In this document: one piece after another, positions 1-7,584 of the stretch
Position numbering within the stretch: position 1 is the stretch's first letter
Layout: every line of letters starts with the position of its first letter
Made by a program: the position numbers and the translations under genes
Notes under the pieces: model-generated
The model's input: the letters and a program-made list of their open reading frames with translations, nothing else
Database searches by the model: none
Told to the model about the DNA's origin: nothing
DNA from: Nitrospira sp.
Lineage (GTDB): Bacteria > Nitrospirota > Nitrospiria > Nitrospirales > Nitrospiraceae
Assembly: GCA_024998705.1 (NCBI GenBank)
Contig: JACOEF010000264.1
Span: 1-7,792 of the forward strand
Direction: 5' to 3'
DNA length: 7,792 nt

Positions 1-157
1 AGGTGAAGGCTTCATACGTCGAGACCCCTTGGCAGGATGGACAGGCCGGCATGGGAACCTTCCGGCAAAACGCTTCGTTCAAGCAGGACATGCACACCCA
101 TAGATCGGGCTCTCCATCCTTCGCAGGCACGGTCCAAAAGGCTTGTTTCGATGCCAT
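1..157 (-). CDS. Small double-CxxC (zinc-ribbon-like) protein, N-terminal part, cut by window edge
   Basis: An open frame of 52 codons starts with ATG at 157 and runs off the left edge without a stop. A GAGG ribosome site lies 10 bases upstream of the ATG. The visible protein has CMSC at residues 22-25 and CPSC at residues 39-42, with a further Cys at 31. Two CxxC knuckles 13 residues apart are typical of a small zinc ribbon, so zinc binding is inferred. It is preceded by Trp-rich, uncharged segments and has no signal peptide or membrane segment, so it is probably cytoplasmic. It lies 72 bases downstream of the DsbA-like gene on the same strand and is probably the third gene of that operon. 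I do not recognise a named family; the remainder of the protein is outside the window. Confidence 0.6.
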   Translation of the reverse strand, partial: MASKQAFWTVPAKDGEPDLWVCMSCLNEAFCRKVPMPACPSCQGVSTYEAFT

Positions 158-229
158 AGTGCAGTTTCCTCTTTCCTGGCTAAACGATAAGTCTCGTCAC
201 AACACTGACGCCCGTTGGCATGAGGGACC

Positions 230-883
230 TTATTTCTGTGTCGCCCCCGGAGACGCGAGTAACTTCTCAATTTCCTCCTCGAACGCTTCGAACGGGAAGG
301 CGCCGGGAATGGCAATGGCCGGATTCTTGGTGGTCGGCTGCTGCGTCGTACGCATCAAGACAAAGCCGGGCGTGCCATGGAATCCCCAGGCATTCGCTTC
401 ATCCCGGTCTTGAAAGATGGCCTGCACGTGCGGGGCATCACGCAAACATTGCCGGAATTTCGTCTGGTCGAGGCCGATGGCCTTGGCATGTTGCGAGTAA
501 CTGTCCACGTCCAACCGCCCATCCGCGGCAAACAATCGATCATGCATCGGCCAGTAGGTGCCCTGGTCTCCGGCACAACGCGCGGCGAGCGCGGCGGTCA
601 CCCCGGGGCCTTGATCGGCGCGCGGATAGTCCTTGTACAGAAACCGGACTTTGCCGGTGTCGACATAACGCGCCTGAATCTTGGGCCAGGTTTCCTTGAA
701 AAACTTGAGACAATAGCCGCACGTGAAGTCGGAATACTCGATCATTGTCACCGGCGCATCCGCCTTGCCTCGCATCCGATGATCAACGGCCGGCGCACTG
801 GCGGCGACGGCGGCGCCTGCCACCAGCACGAGCAGGAGACACCCCATTCCAACTCGAATCAGCCACGCAGTCACGGGGGTCAT
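230..883 (-). CDS. DsbA-like thiol-disulfide oxidoreductase (thioredoxin fold), exported
   Basis: The protein has 217 residues. Residues 1-29 form a signal peptide: a basic start, a hydrophobic stretch with LLLVLVAGAAV, and a cleavage-like AVAASA. The mature part opens with a GKADAPVTMIEYSDF block typical of the DsbA/BdbD group. The redox motif CGYC follows (Cys55 and Cys58), and the conserved cis-proline loop is at GTPGF (Pro172). RCAGDQGTYW near residue 102, containing Cys103, also matches this family. It should act in the periplasm, making or isomerising disulfides. The start at 883 was chosen over the upstream extension to 1009 because it gives an intact signal peptide. It also overlaps the preceding gene's stop as ATGA (883-880), which implies translational coupling; no strong ribosome site is seen. 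The direction of redox activity (oxidase, isomerase or reductase) cannot be read from the sequence. CGYC differs from the CPHC of classic DsbA. Confidence 0.9.
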   Translation of the reverse strand: MTPVTAWLIRVGMGCLLLVLVAGAAVAASAPAVDHRMRGKADAPVTMIEYSDFTCGYCLKFFKETWPKIQARYVDTGKVRFLYKDYPRADQGPGVTAALAARCAGDQGTYWPMHDRLFAADGRLDVDSYSQHAKAIGLDQTKFRQCLRDAPHVQAIFQDRDEANAWGFHGTPGFVLMRTTQQPTTKNPAIAIPGAFPFEAFEEEIEKLLASPGATQK

Positions 884-1982
884 GCCGGGACACTCTTCGC
901 GGGGATGCGTTCCAATAACCCGACCATGAGCAACGGCCACACCAGGGTGGCATCGCTCAGCACTTCGGCAAAGCGCCCGCCTTCGGCCGGCGGCACGAAC
1001 TTGCCCCACGAGATGCCCTCTTGATAGGTGCAGCCGCTCAATCCGCCCCAGTAATCCGGTTCGGGACAGATTCGGACGCCATAATGAAACCGCGGGGGTT
1101 TCACATCAAGGCCCAAACGTGTGTTACTGATCTCGATATACGGCGCCACTTGCTGCGCCCAATTCCGCGGCACGCCACCACCGATGGTGAAAATACCCAG
1201 GCGTTTGGATCCCAGTATTTCTCCCGCATAGTGGTTGAGATCGAGGTAGGGATTGAAGACGGGACTCGTTTGGTGAAGCGCGCGTAAGACCGCCTCGTCT
1301 CCACCGCCTTGACCTGGCTGCGAGCCCGATCCATTTGCTTGCCCATCGCCCAGGTGCCGACATCCAGCCCCATCTCGGAATCGGTGAATGCAGGGATATA
1401 GACCGGCACGTTTTTCAAATAGGCGCTCTTGAGAATCCCGGGGCCTTCAAATTCTTCGGTCAACGTCTTCCCGAGTTCCCGGGTGAGGAGATGCGAGGAG
1501 AGGGGTACCTCAGAGTTGATCCGTTTAAGCGTCAGCGAGACGACATGCTCGACGTAATTGAGGTTCGACTCCATTTCAAGGGTGTCATAGACGCGGTTGT
1601 AGCCCTTCTGAAATAACTCCTCGTCGCTATGAGAGGCTTCATGCCGATAGTGGAGCTTGCCCACCGATTCGCTGAGGCCATGTGCAACCAGCGCGCCCGT
1701 CGAGATGATGGCATGCACCATGCCGCGGTCGATCATGGTGCTGATGATTTTGCCCATCTTCGCGATCGTCATGGCGCCCGAGAGCGTCAGCACCACCTTG
1801 CACTCGGGATCCTCGATCATTGCCGCGAGCGTTTCAAAGGCCTCGCCCAGCCGCCGACCGCCGAATGCCGTTTTCCGCATCGCTTCCAACAGCTCCGAAA
1901 ATGTATGAATCTTTTCAGGGTCGAGAGGCTCGAGCGCCTCCAAGCCATCCGTGGCACCGTCATGAAATTCCCGTCCCGCCAT
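880..1982 (-). CDS. Deoxyhypusine synthase family protein, interrupted by a one-base frameshift
   Basis: Two frames together make one complete family member: 1982 to about 1300, then about 1298 to 880. Restoring one base gives 367 residues, close to eukaryotic and archaeal deoxyhypusine synthases. Seen in order: LTLSGAM (about 65-71), STGA (94-97), YIPAFTDSEMG (195-205), FNPYLDLN (243-250), TIGGGVPRNW (266-275), CPEPDYWGGLSG (306-317) and SWGK (325-328). The SWGK lysine corresponds to the active-site lysine of deoxyhypusine synthase, which carries the aminobutyl group from spermidine; NAD is the cofactor. Bacteria lack the eIF5A substrate, so a polyamine-type aminobutyl or aminopropyl transfer, such as homospermidine-synthase-like activity, is the likelier role. 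That is inference from the family. As sequenced, the first frame reads on to 1101 with unrelated residues and loses the lysine. The start ATG at 1982 has GGGAGG 8 bases upstream. The gene leads the operon with the DsbA-like gene and shares ATGA with it. Confidence 0.85.
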
Positions 1983-2029
1983 GATGAGAGCCTCCCGAAA
2001 AAAATCACCCTTCCGATCAAGCAGACCAT

Positions 2030-2059
2030 TTTATACACAACCGAGCGGCGCGGGGTCAA
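2030..2059 (-). promoter_or_regulatory. Sigma-70-like promoter for the deoxyhypusine-synthase-like operon
   Basis: On the minus strand TTGACC (2059-2054) is followed after 18 bases by TATAAA (2035-2030). Each hexamer matches the consensus at 5 of 6 positions. Transcription would start near 2023, leaving a leader of about 40 bases that contains the GGAGG site. No operator is evident. Confidence 0.6.
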
Positions 2060-2205
2060 TTGAAGCGGCGGTCAGGTCATCCGGGCGCAGGCCGTCATTC
2101 GTCAAACGAGATTCAGTCCGTATGCGCGCTCAGGGGCCTCACCCACCGAAGCAATCCACCGCGTAAGGGAATGACAGGAGGGAGGGAGTCGCGGGGAACA
2201 CGCGG

Positions 2206-2958
2206 TCAGCTTCGAACACCGCTGACGAGTGTGAGCACCATCGCCGTGAGGTACATGAGACTGATCCCAGCAAACAGGCCTGTCGCCACCTGTTCCCGGC
2301 GCGTCGCCGTATACGACATCACGGTCAACGCGAGGATCACATAGAGCAACGAACCGGCCGCCAGGGAGTAGAAGCAGATCGAGAAGTAGGAAGAGACACC
2401 TTGCCCGCTGAGAACGGTCCCGACACAAGTCGGCAGCCCGGCGATCAATCCCAGCAGGAGGACATCCCGCCCGGAGATCGGCGTTTTTCCCGCGGCACCC
2501 ACAATACCGAATCCCTCGGTGCCATTGTGCAAACCGAATCCGGCCACCAACAACAGGCTGAGCGTGTACTCGCCGCTGGCATAACTGGTACCGATCGCCA
2601 GCCCTTCTCCAAGATTGTGCAATCCCATCCCAACGGCAATCATGTAGGGCAGCGACAGGACCCGATTCCCGGAACGACCGCCGAACACCTGACGGGATTC
2701 CAGCGCCACTAAGCCGACGAAACTAATCCCGAGGCTGCCAAGAAACACCAACCACGAGATGGGGTCTCGTGCGCCCGTCTGCTCGGTCGCTTCATGCATG
2801 AGATCGAAAAAGAGGTACACCAAGACACCGTTTGCCACACCGATCAATCCACTCCCCCAAGTGCGCGGCAACACCTTGCCCAGGAACAGGGCCGCAAGGA
2901 TGCCGACGTAGACTGGAATGAGACCGGCGATCGCGCCCAGTCCAATAGCATTCACCAT
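2206..2958 (-). CDS. ZIP-family divalent metal transporter
   Basis: The protein has 250 residues and is almost wholly hydrophobic, with about eight membrane segments, as in bacterial ZIP (ZupT-type) permeases. The two metal-binding helices carry the family signatures. One helix has HNLGEG at 114-119 (His114, Asn115, Glu118) and the next has HNGTEG at 144-149 (His144, Asn145, Glu148). A DLMHEA motif at 52-57 in an earlier helix also fits. ZIP proteins carry Zn, Fe, Mn or similar ions into the cytoplasm; the ion cannot be told from sequence. A TAG stop lies four codons upstream of the ATG at 2958, so the start is at or after this point. The ribosome site is weak (AGAAG, about 6 bases away). It stands alone: 224 bases separate it from the upstream DUF3015 gene and its own promoter is unclear. 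Import here beside an export pump may reflect metal balancing, but that is inference. Confidence 0.9.
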   Translation of the reverse strand: MVNAIGLGAIAGLIPVYVGILAALFLGKVLPRTWGSGLIGVANGVLVYLFFDLMHEATEQTGARDPISWLVFLGSLGISFVGLVALESRQVFGGRSGNRVLSLPYMIAVGMGLHNLGEGLAIGTSYASGEYTLSLLLVAGFGLHNGTEGFGIVGAAGKTPISGRDVLLLGLIAGLPTCVGTVLSGQGVSSYFSICFYSLAAGSLLYVILALTVMSYTATRREQVATGLFAGISLMYLTAMVLTLVSGVRS

Positions 2959-3182
2959 GGCAATCTTCTACCAGAAGCAGGGGGAAGGAAGAAAGATCGA
3001 GATAAAGGGTGGCGCGAGGTTCACAGACATGACAGACCCTGACAACCAGCCAGGGGACAGGCCCCATCACAGACTCATGATGGAGCCGACAGAGCCGGCG
3101 GGTGTGGCGCAGGGCGTCTCACCACCCACCGGCCTTCAGCCTGCCGACATACGCTGCAGGAGAGGGGCAGTACGAGGCGTGG

Positions 3183-3695
3183 TTACCGCCCACCGGACAG
3201 TTGGGCCAGGACCGGATGTCCACCCATGACGTCTTGCAACGCCTTGACGACGGCAACCGAGGATGTCTCACCGGCCTGAACGAGCACCTGATACTGCTGC
3301 TGGGTCAGCGCGAAAAACGCCGGGTGCTGGTCGACCGGCACCCCCATCAACGTCGCCAGCGCGGCCAAATGTTCCCCACCGCCCCTGGCCATATCCCCGG
3401 AAATCGTTTCAAACGTGTTGGCAACAAACAGGTGGGTTTGCTGTTCGGCCATCACCTTGCCGTCATTGGTACAGCCGGATGTGCCGAAACTGATCCCGAA
3501 TGTTTGACTCCCGAACGTGCCGTTCGTTGTCGCCATCATCACTTGAGGCGCAATATTCTTCGGAGTCTTATAGTCCGCCCACGCCAGCTTTCCCAGCCCA
3601 CACCCAGGTCCATTGTCCGGATTCACTGCGAACGCCACGCTGACCTGCCCGCCGATCAAGATCCCTGTCAGCAGGACGAACAATCCTTTTTTCAT
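3183..3695 (-). CDS. DUF3015 family secreted protein
   Basis: The protein has 170 residues. A signal peptide spans residues 1-23 (MKKG start, hydrophobic core, cleavage after AFA). The mature part has GCGLGK at 31-36 and FGTSGC at 70-75. Cys32 and Cys75 could form a disulfide, and this spacing with NPDNGPGCG and the FGISFGTSGC block is what I associate with DUF3015. The C-terminal part (about residues 85-165) is predicted helical and contains a GGGEHLAALATLMG stretch. No biochemical function is established for the family; it is likely periplasmic or surface-exposed. The ATG at 3695 has a GGGAG ribosome site 6-7 bases upstream and a promoter further up. It is probably a single-gene transcript. 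Confidence 0.8.
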   Translation of the reverse strand: MKKGLFVLLTGILIGGQVSVAFAVNPDNGPGCGLGKLAWADYKTPKNIAPQVMMATTNGTFGSQTFGISFGTSGCTNDGKVMAEQQTHLFVANTFETISGDMARGGGEHLAALATLMGVPVDQHPAFFALTQQQYQVLVQAGETSSVAVVKALQDVMGGHPVLAQLSGGR

Positions 3696-3774
3696 GTGCT
3701 CTCCCTTCTGTGTTTGCGCGTCACCGCATCCTCATCAGCCACATCATGCCGACATCGCTGTGCGGCCCCCCCTT

Positions 3775-3802
3775 ACCTTAGCCGTCTTTTTCGCCCTGTC
3801 AA
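3775..3802 (-). promoter_or_regulatory. Promoter for the DUF3015 gene
   Basis: A perfect TTGACA (3802-3797) is followed after 16 bases by TAAGGT (3780-3775), which keeps the three most conserved -10 positions. The expected transcript starts near 3768, giving a leader of about 73 bases. The weak -10 makes this moderately certain. The rest of the 293-base gap 3696-3988 holds two inverted repeats and no convincing gene. Confidence 0.45.
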
Positions 3803-3878
3803 TCGAAGGGACTGTTTTCTCGCAGATGTCCACTCTCATTGCTGGATCACTCGAAAATCAACGCGGCGGGAGCATTGA

Positions 3879-3909
3879 GAGGGCGGCGTTTGAGGCAAAC
3901 CCTCCCCTC
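3879..3909 (-). other. Interrupted inverted repeat in the czcA-DUF3015 gap
   Basis: An inner stem GTTTG/CAAAC (3888-3892 with 3896-3900, 3-base loop) sits inside an outer stem GAGGG/CCCTC (3879-3883 with 3905-3909), separated by 4-base internal loops. There is no following T-run on either strand, so it is not a standard intrinsic terminator. Confidence 0.35.
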
Positions 3910-3966
3910 CCATACGAAGGACGGTGGGTGATCACGACTTTGCTTGAGTCCAAGCACGTGTGGATC

Positions 3967-4001
3967 GCCGACGGAATACCTTCCGAAGCTACTCCGTCGG
4001 C
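3967..4001 (-). other. Inverted repeat across the czcA stop codon
   Basis: A perfect 9-base inverted repeat, GCCGACGGA (3967-3975) and TCCGTCGGC (3993-4001), encloses 17 bases that include the TAG stop of czcA (3991-3989) and a small CTTC-GAAG palindrome. It could stabilise the mRNA 3' end or assist termination. No U-tract follows, so an intrinsic terminator is not supported. Confidence 0.45.
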
Positions 4002-7000
4002 ACCCGCGCAGACTCAGGCGTAGGGACTTTTCCCTGGAGCCGATGGAGGACCTGATACAGCACGGGCACCACCAACAGAATCAGGACCGCCGAGGTCAAC
4101 ATGCCGCCCACCACGACTCGCGCAAGCGGCTGTTGGGATTGGGCGCCGATGCCGCTCGCAATGGCCGCCGGCAGCAGCCCAATGGCCGCAGCCAGCGAGG
4201 TCATCAGTACCGGACGCATCCGGACCTCGGCACTCTTTAGGATCGCCTCTTTGATCTCATACCCGTCACGCAACAGATCCCGCATACGACTGATCAGGAT
4301 CAATGCGCCCTGCACGGCCACGCCGAACAGCGAAATGAATCCCACCGCTGCCGAAATACTGAAATGGGTCCCCGTCACCAATAGTGCCAGGACGCCACCG
4401 ACCAACGAAAATGGCACAGCCGCCAGCACCAACAAGGCATCGCGTAGACTGTGAAGGACCAGGTACACGAGAAAGAGAATGATGAGCAGCGTGATGGGGA
4501 CAATTTTGGCCAGCCGTGCCTTCTCTTCTTGCAGTTGATCAACTCTCCGTGCCACTCGATCCGATAGCCGGGAGGGAATTGGACCTGCTTCTCAATCCGT
4601 TCTTGCGCCTCCCGGACGGTCCCCTCCAGGTCTCGTCCGCGAACGCTGAACTTGATGGGAATGTACCGTTCATTGTTTTCACGATAGACGATGAACGCGC
4701 CGGTCTGCTCGGTAATGGAGGCCAGCTGTTTCAGTGGAATGCGTGCGCCGTCAGGCGTGCTGACGACGATGTTGCCGATCGAATCGATATCGCGTCTGAA
4801 CTCCGGGAGAAACCGGACCACGAGATCGAACCATCGCTCCCCCTCATACACTTGCGTGACGGCCTGGCCACCGATCGCCGCCTGCACGACATCGTTGACA
4901 TCGCCCACCTTGAGGCCATACCTCGCACACTCCTCGCGGTTGACCTCAATCACCAGATTCGGCTGCCCCAGCAAGTGCAGCACACCGAGATCTTTCACGC
5001 CCTGGACATCCTTCATCACCAGCTCAATCTGCGTCGCCAATTGCTCCAGGGTCTGGAGGTCGCTGCCGAAAAGCTTGACGGCATTTTCCCCCTTCACCCC
5101 CGACATGGCCTCCTGCACATTGTCCTGGATTGCCTGGGAGAAGTTGAAGGTCACACCCGGAACCGCGGCGAGACGCCGTTCGATCTGATCGATCAAGGCT
5201 TTTTTCGTCGGCACCTCAGCGCGCCATTGTTTCAACGGCTTCAGGGTCACGAGGAATTCCGCATTGAAGAAACTCGTCGGATCAGTTCCGTCGTCAGGAC
5301 GACCCAATTGCGAGGCAGCACTGATGACCTCGGGGAACTGCCTGAACACTGCCCGGATGTCCGTCACCAGATGAGCCGCCTGCTCAAACGAAATATCCAC
5401 CGGAAAGGTGGTGCGCATCCAAATATTCCCCTCTTCCAGAGCCGGCATGAACTCACCGCCGATGAAGGGCACCGCCGCGATGGTCAGGACCAAGGAGAAG
5501 ATGGCGATTCCGATCACCAACCATTCGTGCCGCAGCCCCCAATTCAGCAGCGCCAGGTAACCGTGTTTCAACCACTCCACCACTGCGGTGTCGCGCTCCC
5601 GAATCGGTCCGGCGAGCAGCAAGGAACAGAGCGCCGGCCCGAGGGTAAACGCCATCAGTAGCGCGCCGCTCAACGCAAAGCCATAGGTCAAGGACATGGG
5701 CGCAAACACCTTGCCCGGCACACCCGTCATCGTGAACAACGGCAAAAACGCCACCACGATGATGGTAGTCGCAAAAAAAATCGGCCGCCCCACTTCGCGC
5801 GCCGCACGCATGACAGCCGCCGTCATCGCGCTCTCAGCCGAAGGGCGATGCGCGAGGTGGAAAAAGATACTCTCGACCATAATCAGGGTGGAATCGACGA
5901 TGATCCCGAAGTCGACGGCGCCCAGCGAAATCAGATTGGCCGATTGCCCGGCGAGCACCATCATGCCGAAGGTAAACAAGAGCGCCACGGGAACCGTGAG
6001 CGCCACAATCATCGCCGTCCGGAAATGACCGAGGAACACGTAGAGAATGATCGACACCAGGACGACGCCGGCAATCAAAATATCGATCACGGTTTCAATG
6101 GTCGTATGGATGAGGACCGTGCGATCATAGAAGGTCTTGATCCCCACCCCCGGTGGCAACTTGCGGGCATTGAGATCCTGAATCTTGTCGTGCACCTTCT
6201 CCAACACCGGCAGTGCTTTGGCGCCCCGCTGCAGCAGCACGACACCTTCCACGACATCATCCCGGTCGTCGATACCGACCTTGCCCAATCGTACGCGGGA
6301 CCCGATGCTGGTCTTGCCCAGATTCCTGACAAATACCGGCGTCCCTTCTTTTTGAGTCACCACCGTGTTGGCAATGTCGTCGAGTTTCTTAATCAGTCCC
6401 ATGCCGCGAATGTTAAAGCTCTGCTCCCCCATCGACAGGTAGTTGCCGCCCACAGCGGTATTGCTCTTTGCGATACCGTCCATGACCTGATCCAGCGTCA
6501 CGTTGTAGCTCATGAGCTGCCCGGGATCTAACTCAACGTGGTATTCCTTGGTCGTCCCGCCGTAGGTGCTGACATCGATGACACCAGGCACGCGTTTGAA
6601 CTCGCGGCGGATCTGCCAATCCTGGGTCGTCTTGAGGTCGGTGAGCGACACATGGTCGCCGGTGAGTTCGTACCGAAAGATTTCGGCTATGGCCGACCAG
6701 GGCGAGATCGACGGCTGCACGTTTTGGGGCAAGGTAGTGAGTTGCAGGCGATTGAGGATCTCTTGCCGGTCGCGGAAGTACTCGGTGCCAAAATCGAAAT
6801 ACACCTTGATGTCACTGAGGCCAAAGATCGAGAGGGAGCGGATTTCTGTCAGCCCCGGCATGCCCTGAAGTGCAATTTCGATCGGCAGCGTAATGGCTCG
6901 CTCCATTTGCTCACCCGACCAACCGGGATACTGAGTAATCACCTCGATCATCGGCGGCGAAGGATCGGGATAGGCCACCACATCGAGCAGATGAAACGCA

Positions 7001-7086
7001 TACAAACCGCCGAATAAGAGCGCGAGCCCGGCGAGGCAAACCATCAACCGCTGCGCCAACGCCAATCCTACCAGTCGTTCAATCAT
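3989..7086 (-). CDS. czcA: Heavy-metal efflux RND pump, CzcA/CusA family, interrupted by a one-base frameshift
   Basis: With one restored base near 4541 this is a full-length HME-RND inner-membrane pump of 1,032 residues, normal for CzcA/CusA. The N-terminal MIERLVGLALAQR start leads into TM1. VDFG-x3-D-x6-E at 391-405 (Asp392, Asp398, Glu405) in TM4 is the proton-relay signature of divalent-cation (Zn/Co/Cd-type) pumps. A large porter domain with TM segments precedes WHGE (845-848), and the last five TM segments follow. The pump normally expels metal ions across the envelope with a membrane-fusion and an outer-membrane partner. ATG at 7086 was chosen because GGAGG lies 9 bases upstream; the longer frame starts with GTG at 7104 and would include that site. 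As sequenced, frame one ends at 4375 and the last TM segments sit in another frame (4540-3989). A restored T gives GEFDQLQEEKARLA, the normal junction. No partner genes are in the window. Confidence 0.9.
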
Positions 7087-7209
7087 AAGGTGTGTCCTCC
7101 GCACTCAACTCAGACATCTCGCGCGAACGCGCAAGACGGCATCGATAACTCCCATCAACAACTACAATCGGGAGCTACACGGAACGTGACTGGCAGTTGA
7201 GGAGGTTTA
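7084..7209 (-). promoter_or_regulatory. Structured intergenic leader that can sequester the czcA ribosome site
   Basis: Read on the minus strand, CCUCCUCAACU (7205-7195) begins one base after the UAA of the upstream gene. It can pair with AGUUGA (7110-7105) and GGAGG (7100-7096), leaving GUGC as a bulge. GGAGG is the Shine-Dalgarno of czcA. Inside this 11-pair closing helix are two hairpins. One has an 8-pair stem (7177-7170 with 7153-7146, one G-U, 16-base loop). The other has a 10-pair stem (7138-7129 with 7124-7115, two G-U, GUUC loop). Together they form a three-way junction covering nearly the whole gap. The pairing is seen by eye; the regulatory role is inferred. A ribosome ending on the upstream gene would cover CCUCC and free the czcA site, giving translational coupling. 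Confidence 0.5.
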
Positions 7210-7536
7210 GACGCGGTAGACAGACAACCTGGAGAGCAGACCGTGCGTGGAAAGAGTGCCTTGGTGCGAGGAAAGACCGACAACATGAAACGACGCGGGC
7301 TGGACCGAAAGACTTTCGACTGAATGTTCCAGCTCGATTCGAATCGGCGCGGCTTCGTCGCGAACCTCTTCAATCTCAGATTCGAGCACCACTTGTAAGT
7401 CGGTGAGCGAGCGGCCCACCTCGTCCTGCAGATCAAAGAGATCCGCCGAGGAGAGGCTGAACACGACCATCCACGCAAAGAGCAGAAGAACAATCCTGAA
7501 ACGGAACGGGTGGGCAGCGAACGATCTCAAGAGCAC
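7207..7536 (-). CDS. Small exported protein of unknown function upstream of czcA
   Basis: The protein has 109 residues. Residues 12-31 are hydrophobic (IVLLLFAWMVVF) after a basic N-terminus, ending in SLSSA before an acidic segment. This looks like a signal peptide with a mature part of about 78 residues, or a single membrane anchor. Residues 36-75 are Glu/Asp-rich with a heptad-like pattern (LQDEVGRSLTDLQVVLESEIEEV), a likely short coiled coil. The tail contains three His but no Cys. I do not recognise a family. Its place ahead of an HME-RND pump resembles small proteins such as CzcI that precede czc genes, but no sequence similarity is claimed. The start is GTG at 7536 with AAGGGAG about 11 bases upstream; TTG at 7530 is an alternative. 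Codon choice resembles its neighbours, so I take it as real. It is probably co-transcribed with czcA. Confidence 0.6.
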   Translation of the reverse strand: MLLRSFAAHPFRFRIVLLLFAWMVVFSLSSADLFDLQDEVGRSLTDLQVVLESEIEEVRDEAAPIRIELEHSVESLSVQPASFHVVGLSSHQGTLSTHGLLSRLSVYRV

Positions 7537-7584
7537 GACTTCTCAAACTCCCTTACTGGGTCACCGTCGACACAATGCCACCAA

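Noticed and set aside
884..1009. N-terminal extension of the DsbA-like protein
   Set aside because: The extension is Arg-rich, overlaps the conserved C-terminus of the upstream gene and would bury the signal peptide; ATG at 883 with the ATGA overlap is better.
377..1024. Plus-strand frame of 215 codons
   Set aside because: Lies opposite the DsbA-like gene and the end of the deoxyhypusine-synthase-like gene, both with clear motifs; no support of its own.
2189..2205. CGCG-n7-CGCG repeat after the ZIP stop as a terminator
   Set aside because: Only four base pairs and no T-run; too weak to call.
3102..3878. Plus-strand frame of 258 codons across the DUF3015 gene and its promoter
   Set aside because: Overlaps a minus-strand gene with signal peptide, ribosome site and promoter; no recognisable domain on the plus strand.
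3613..4023. Plus-strand frame spanning most of the 3696-3988 gap
   Set aside because: No ribosome site or motif. It overlaps both flanking genes and the minus-strand promoter.
4516..5661. Long plus-strand frame of 381 codons opposite czcA
   Set aside because: It is antisense to well-conserved RND coding sequence, has His/Arg/Asp-rich low-sense composition and shows no family motif; a shadow of high-GC coding.
5848..6531. Plus-strand frame of 227 codons rich in His, Asp and Arg
   Set aside because: Antisense to the RND porter domain; composition is the mirror of hydrophobic membrane codons.
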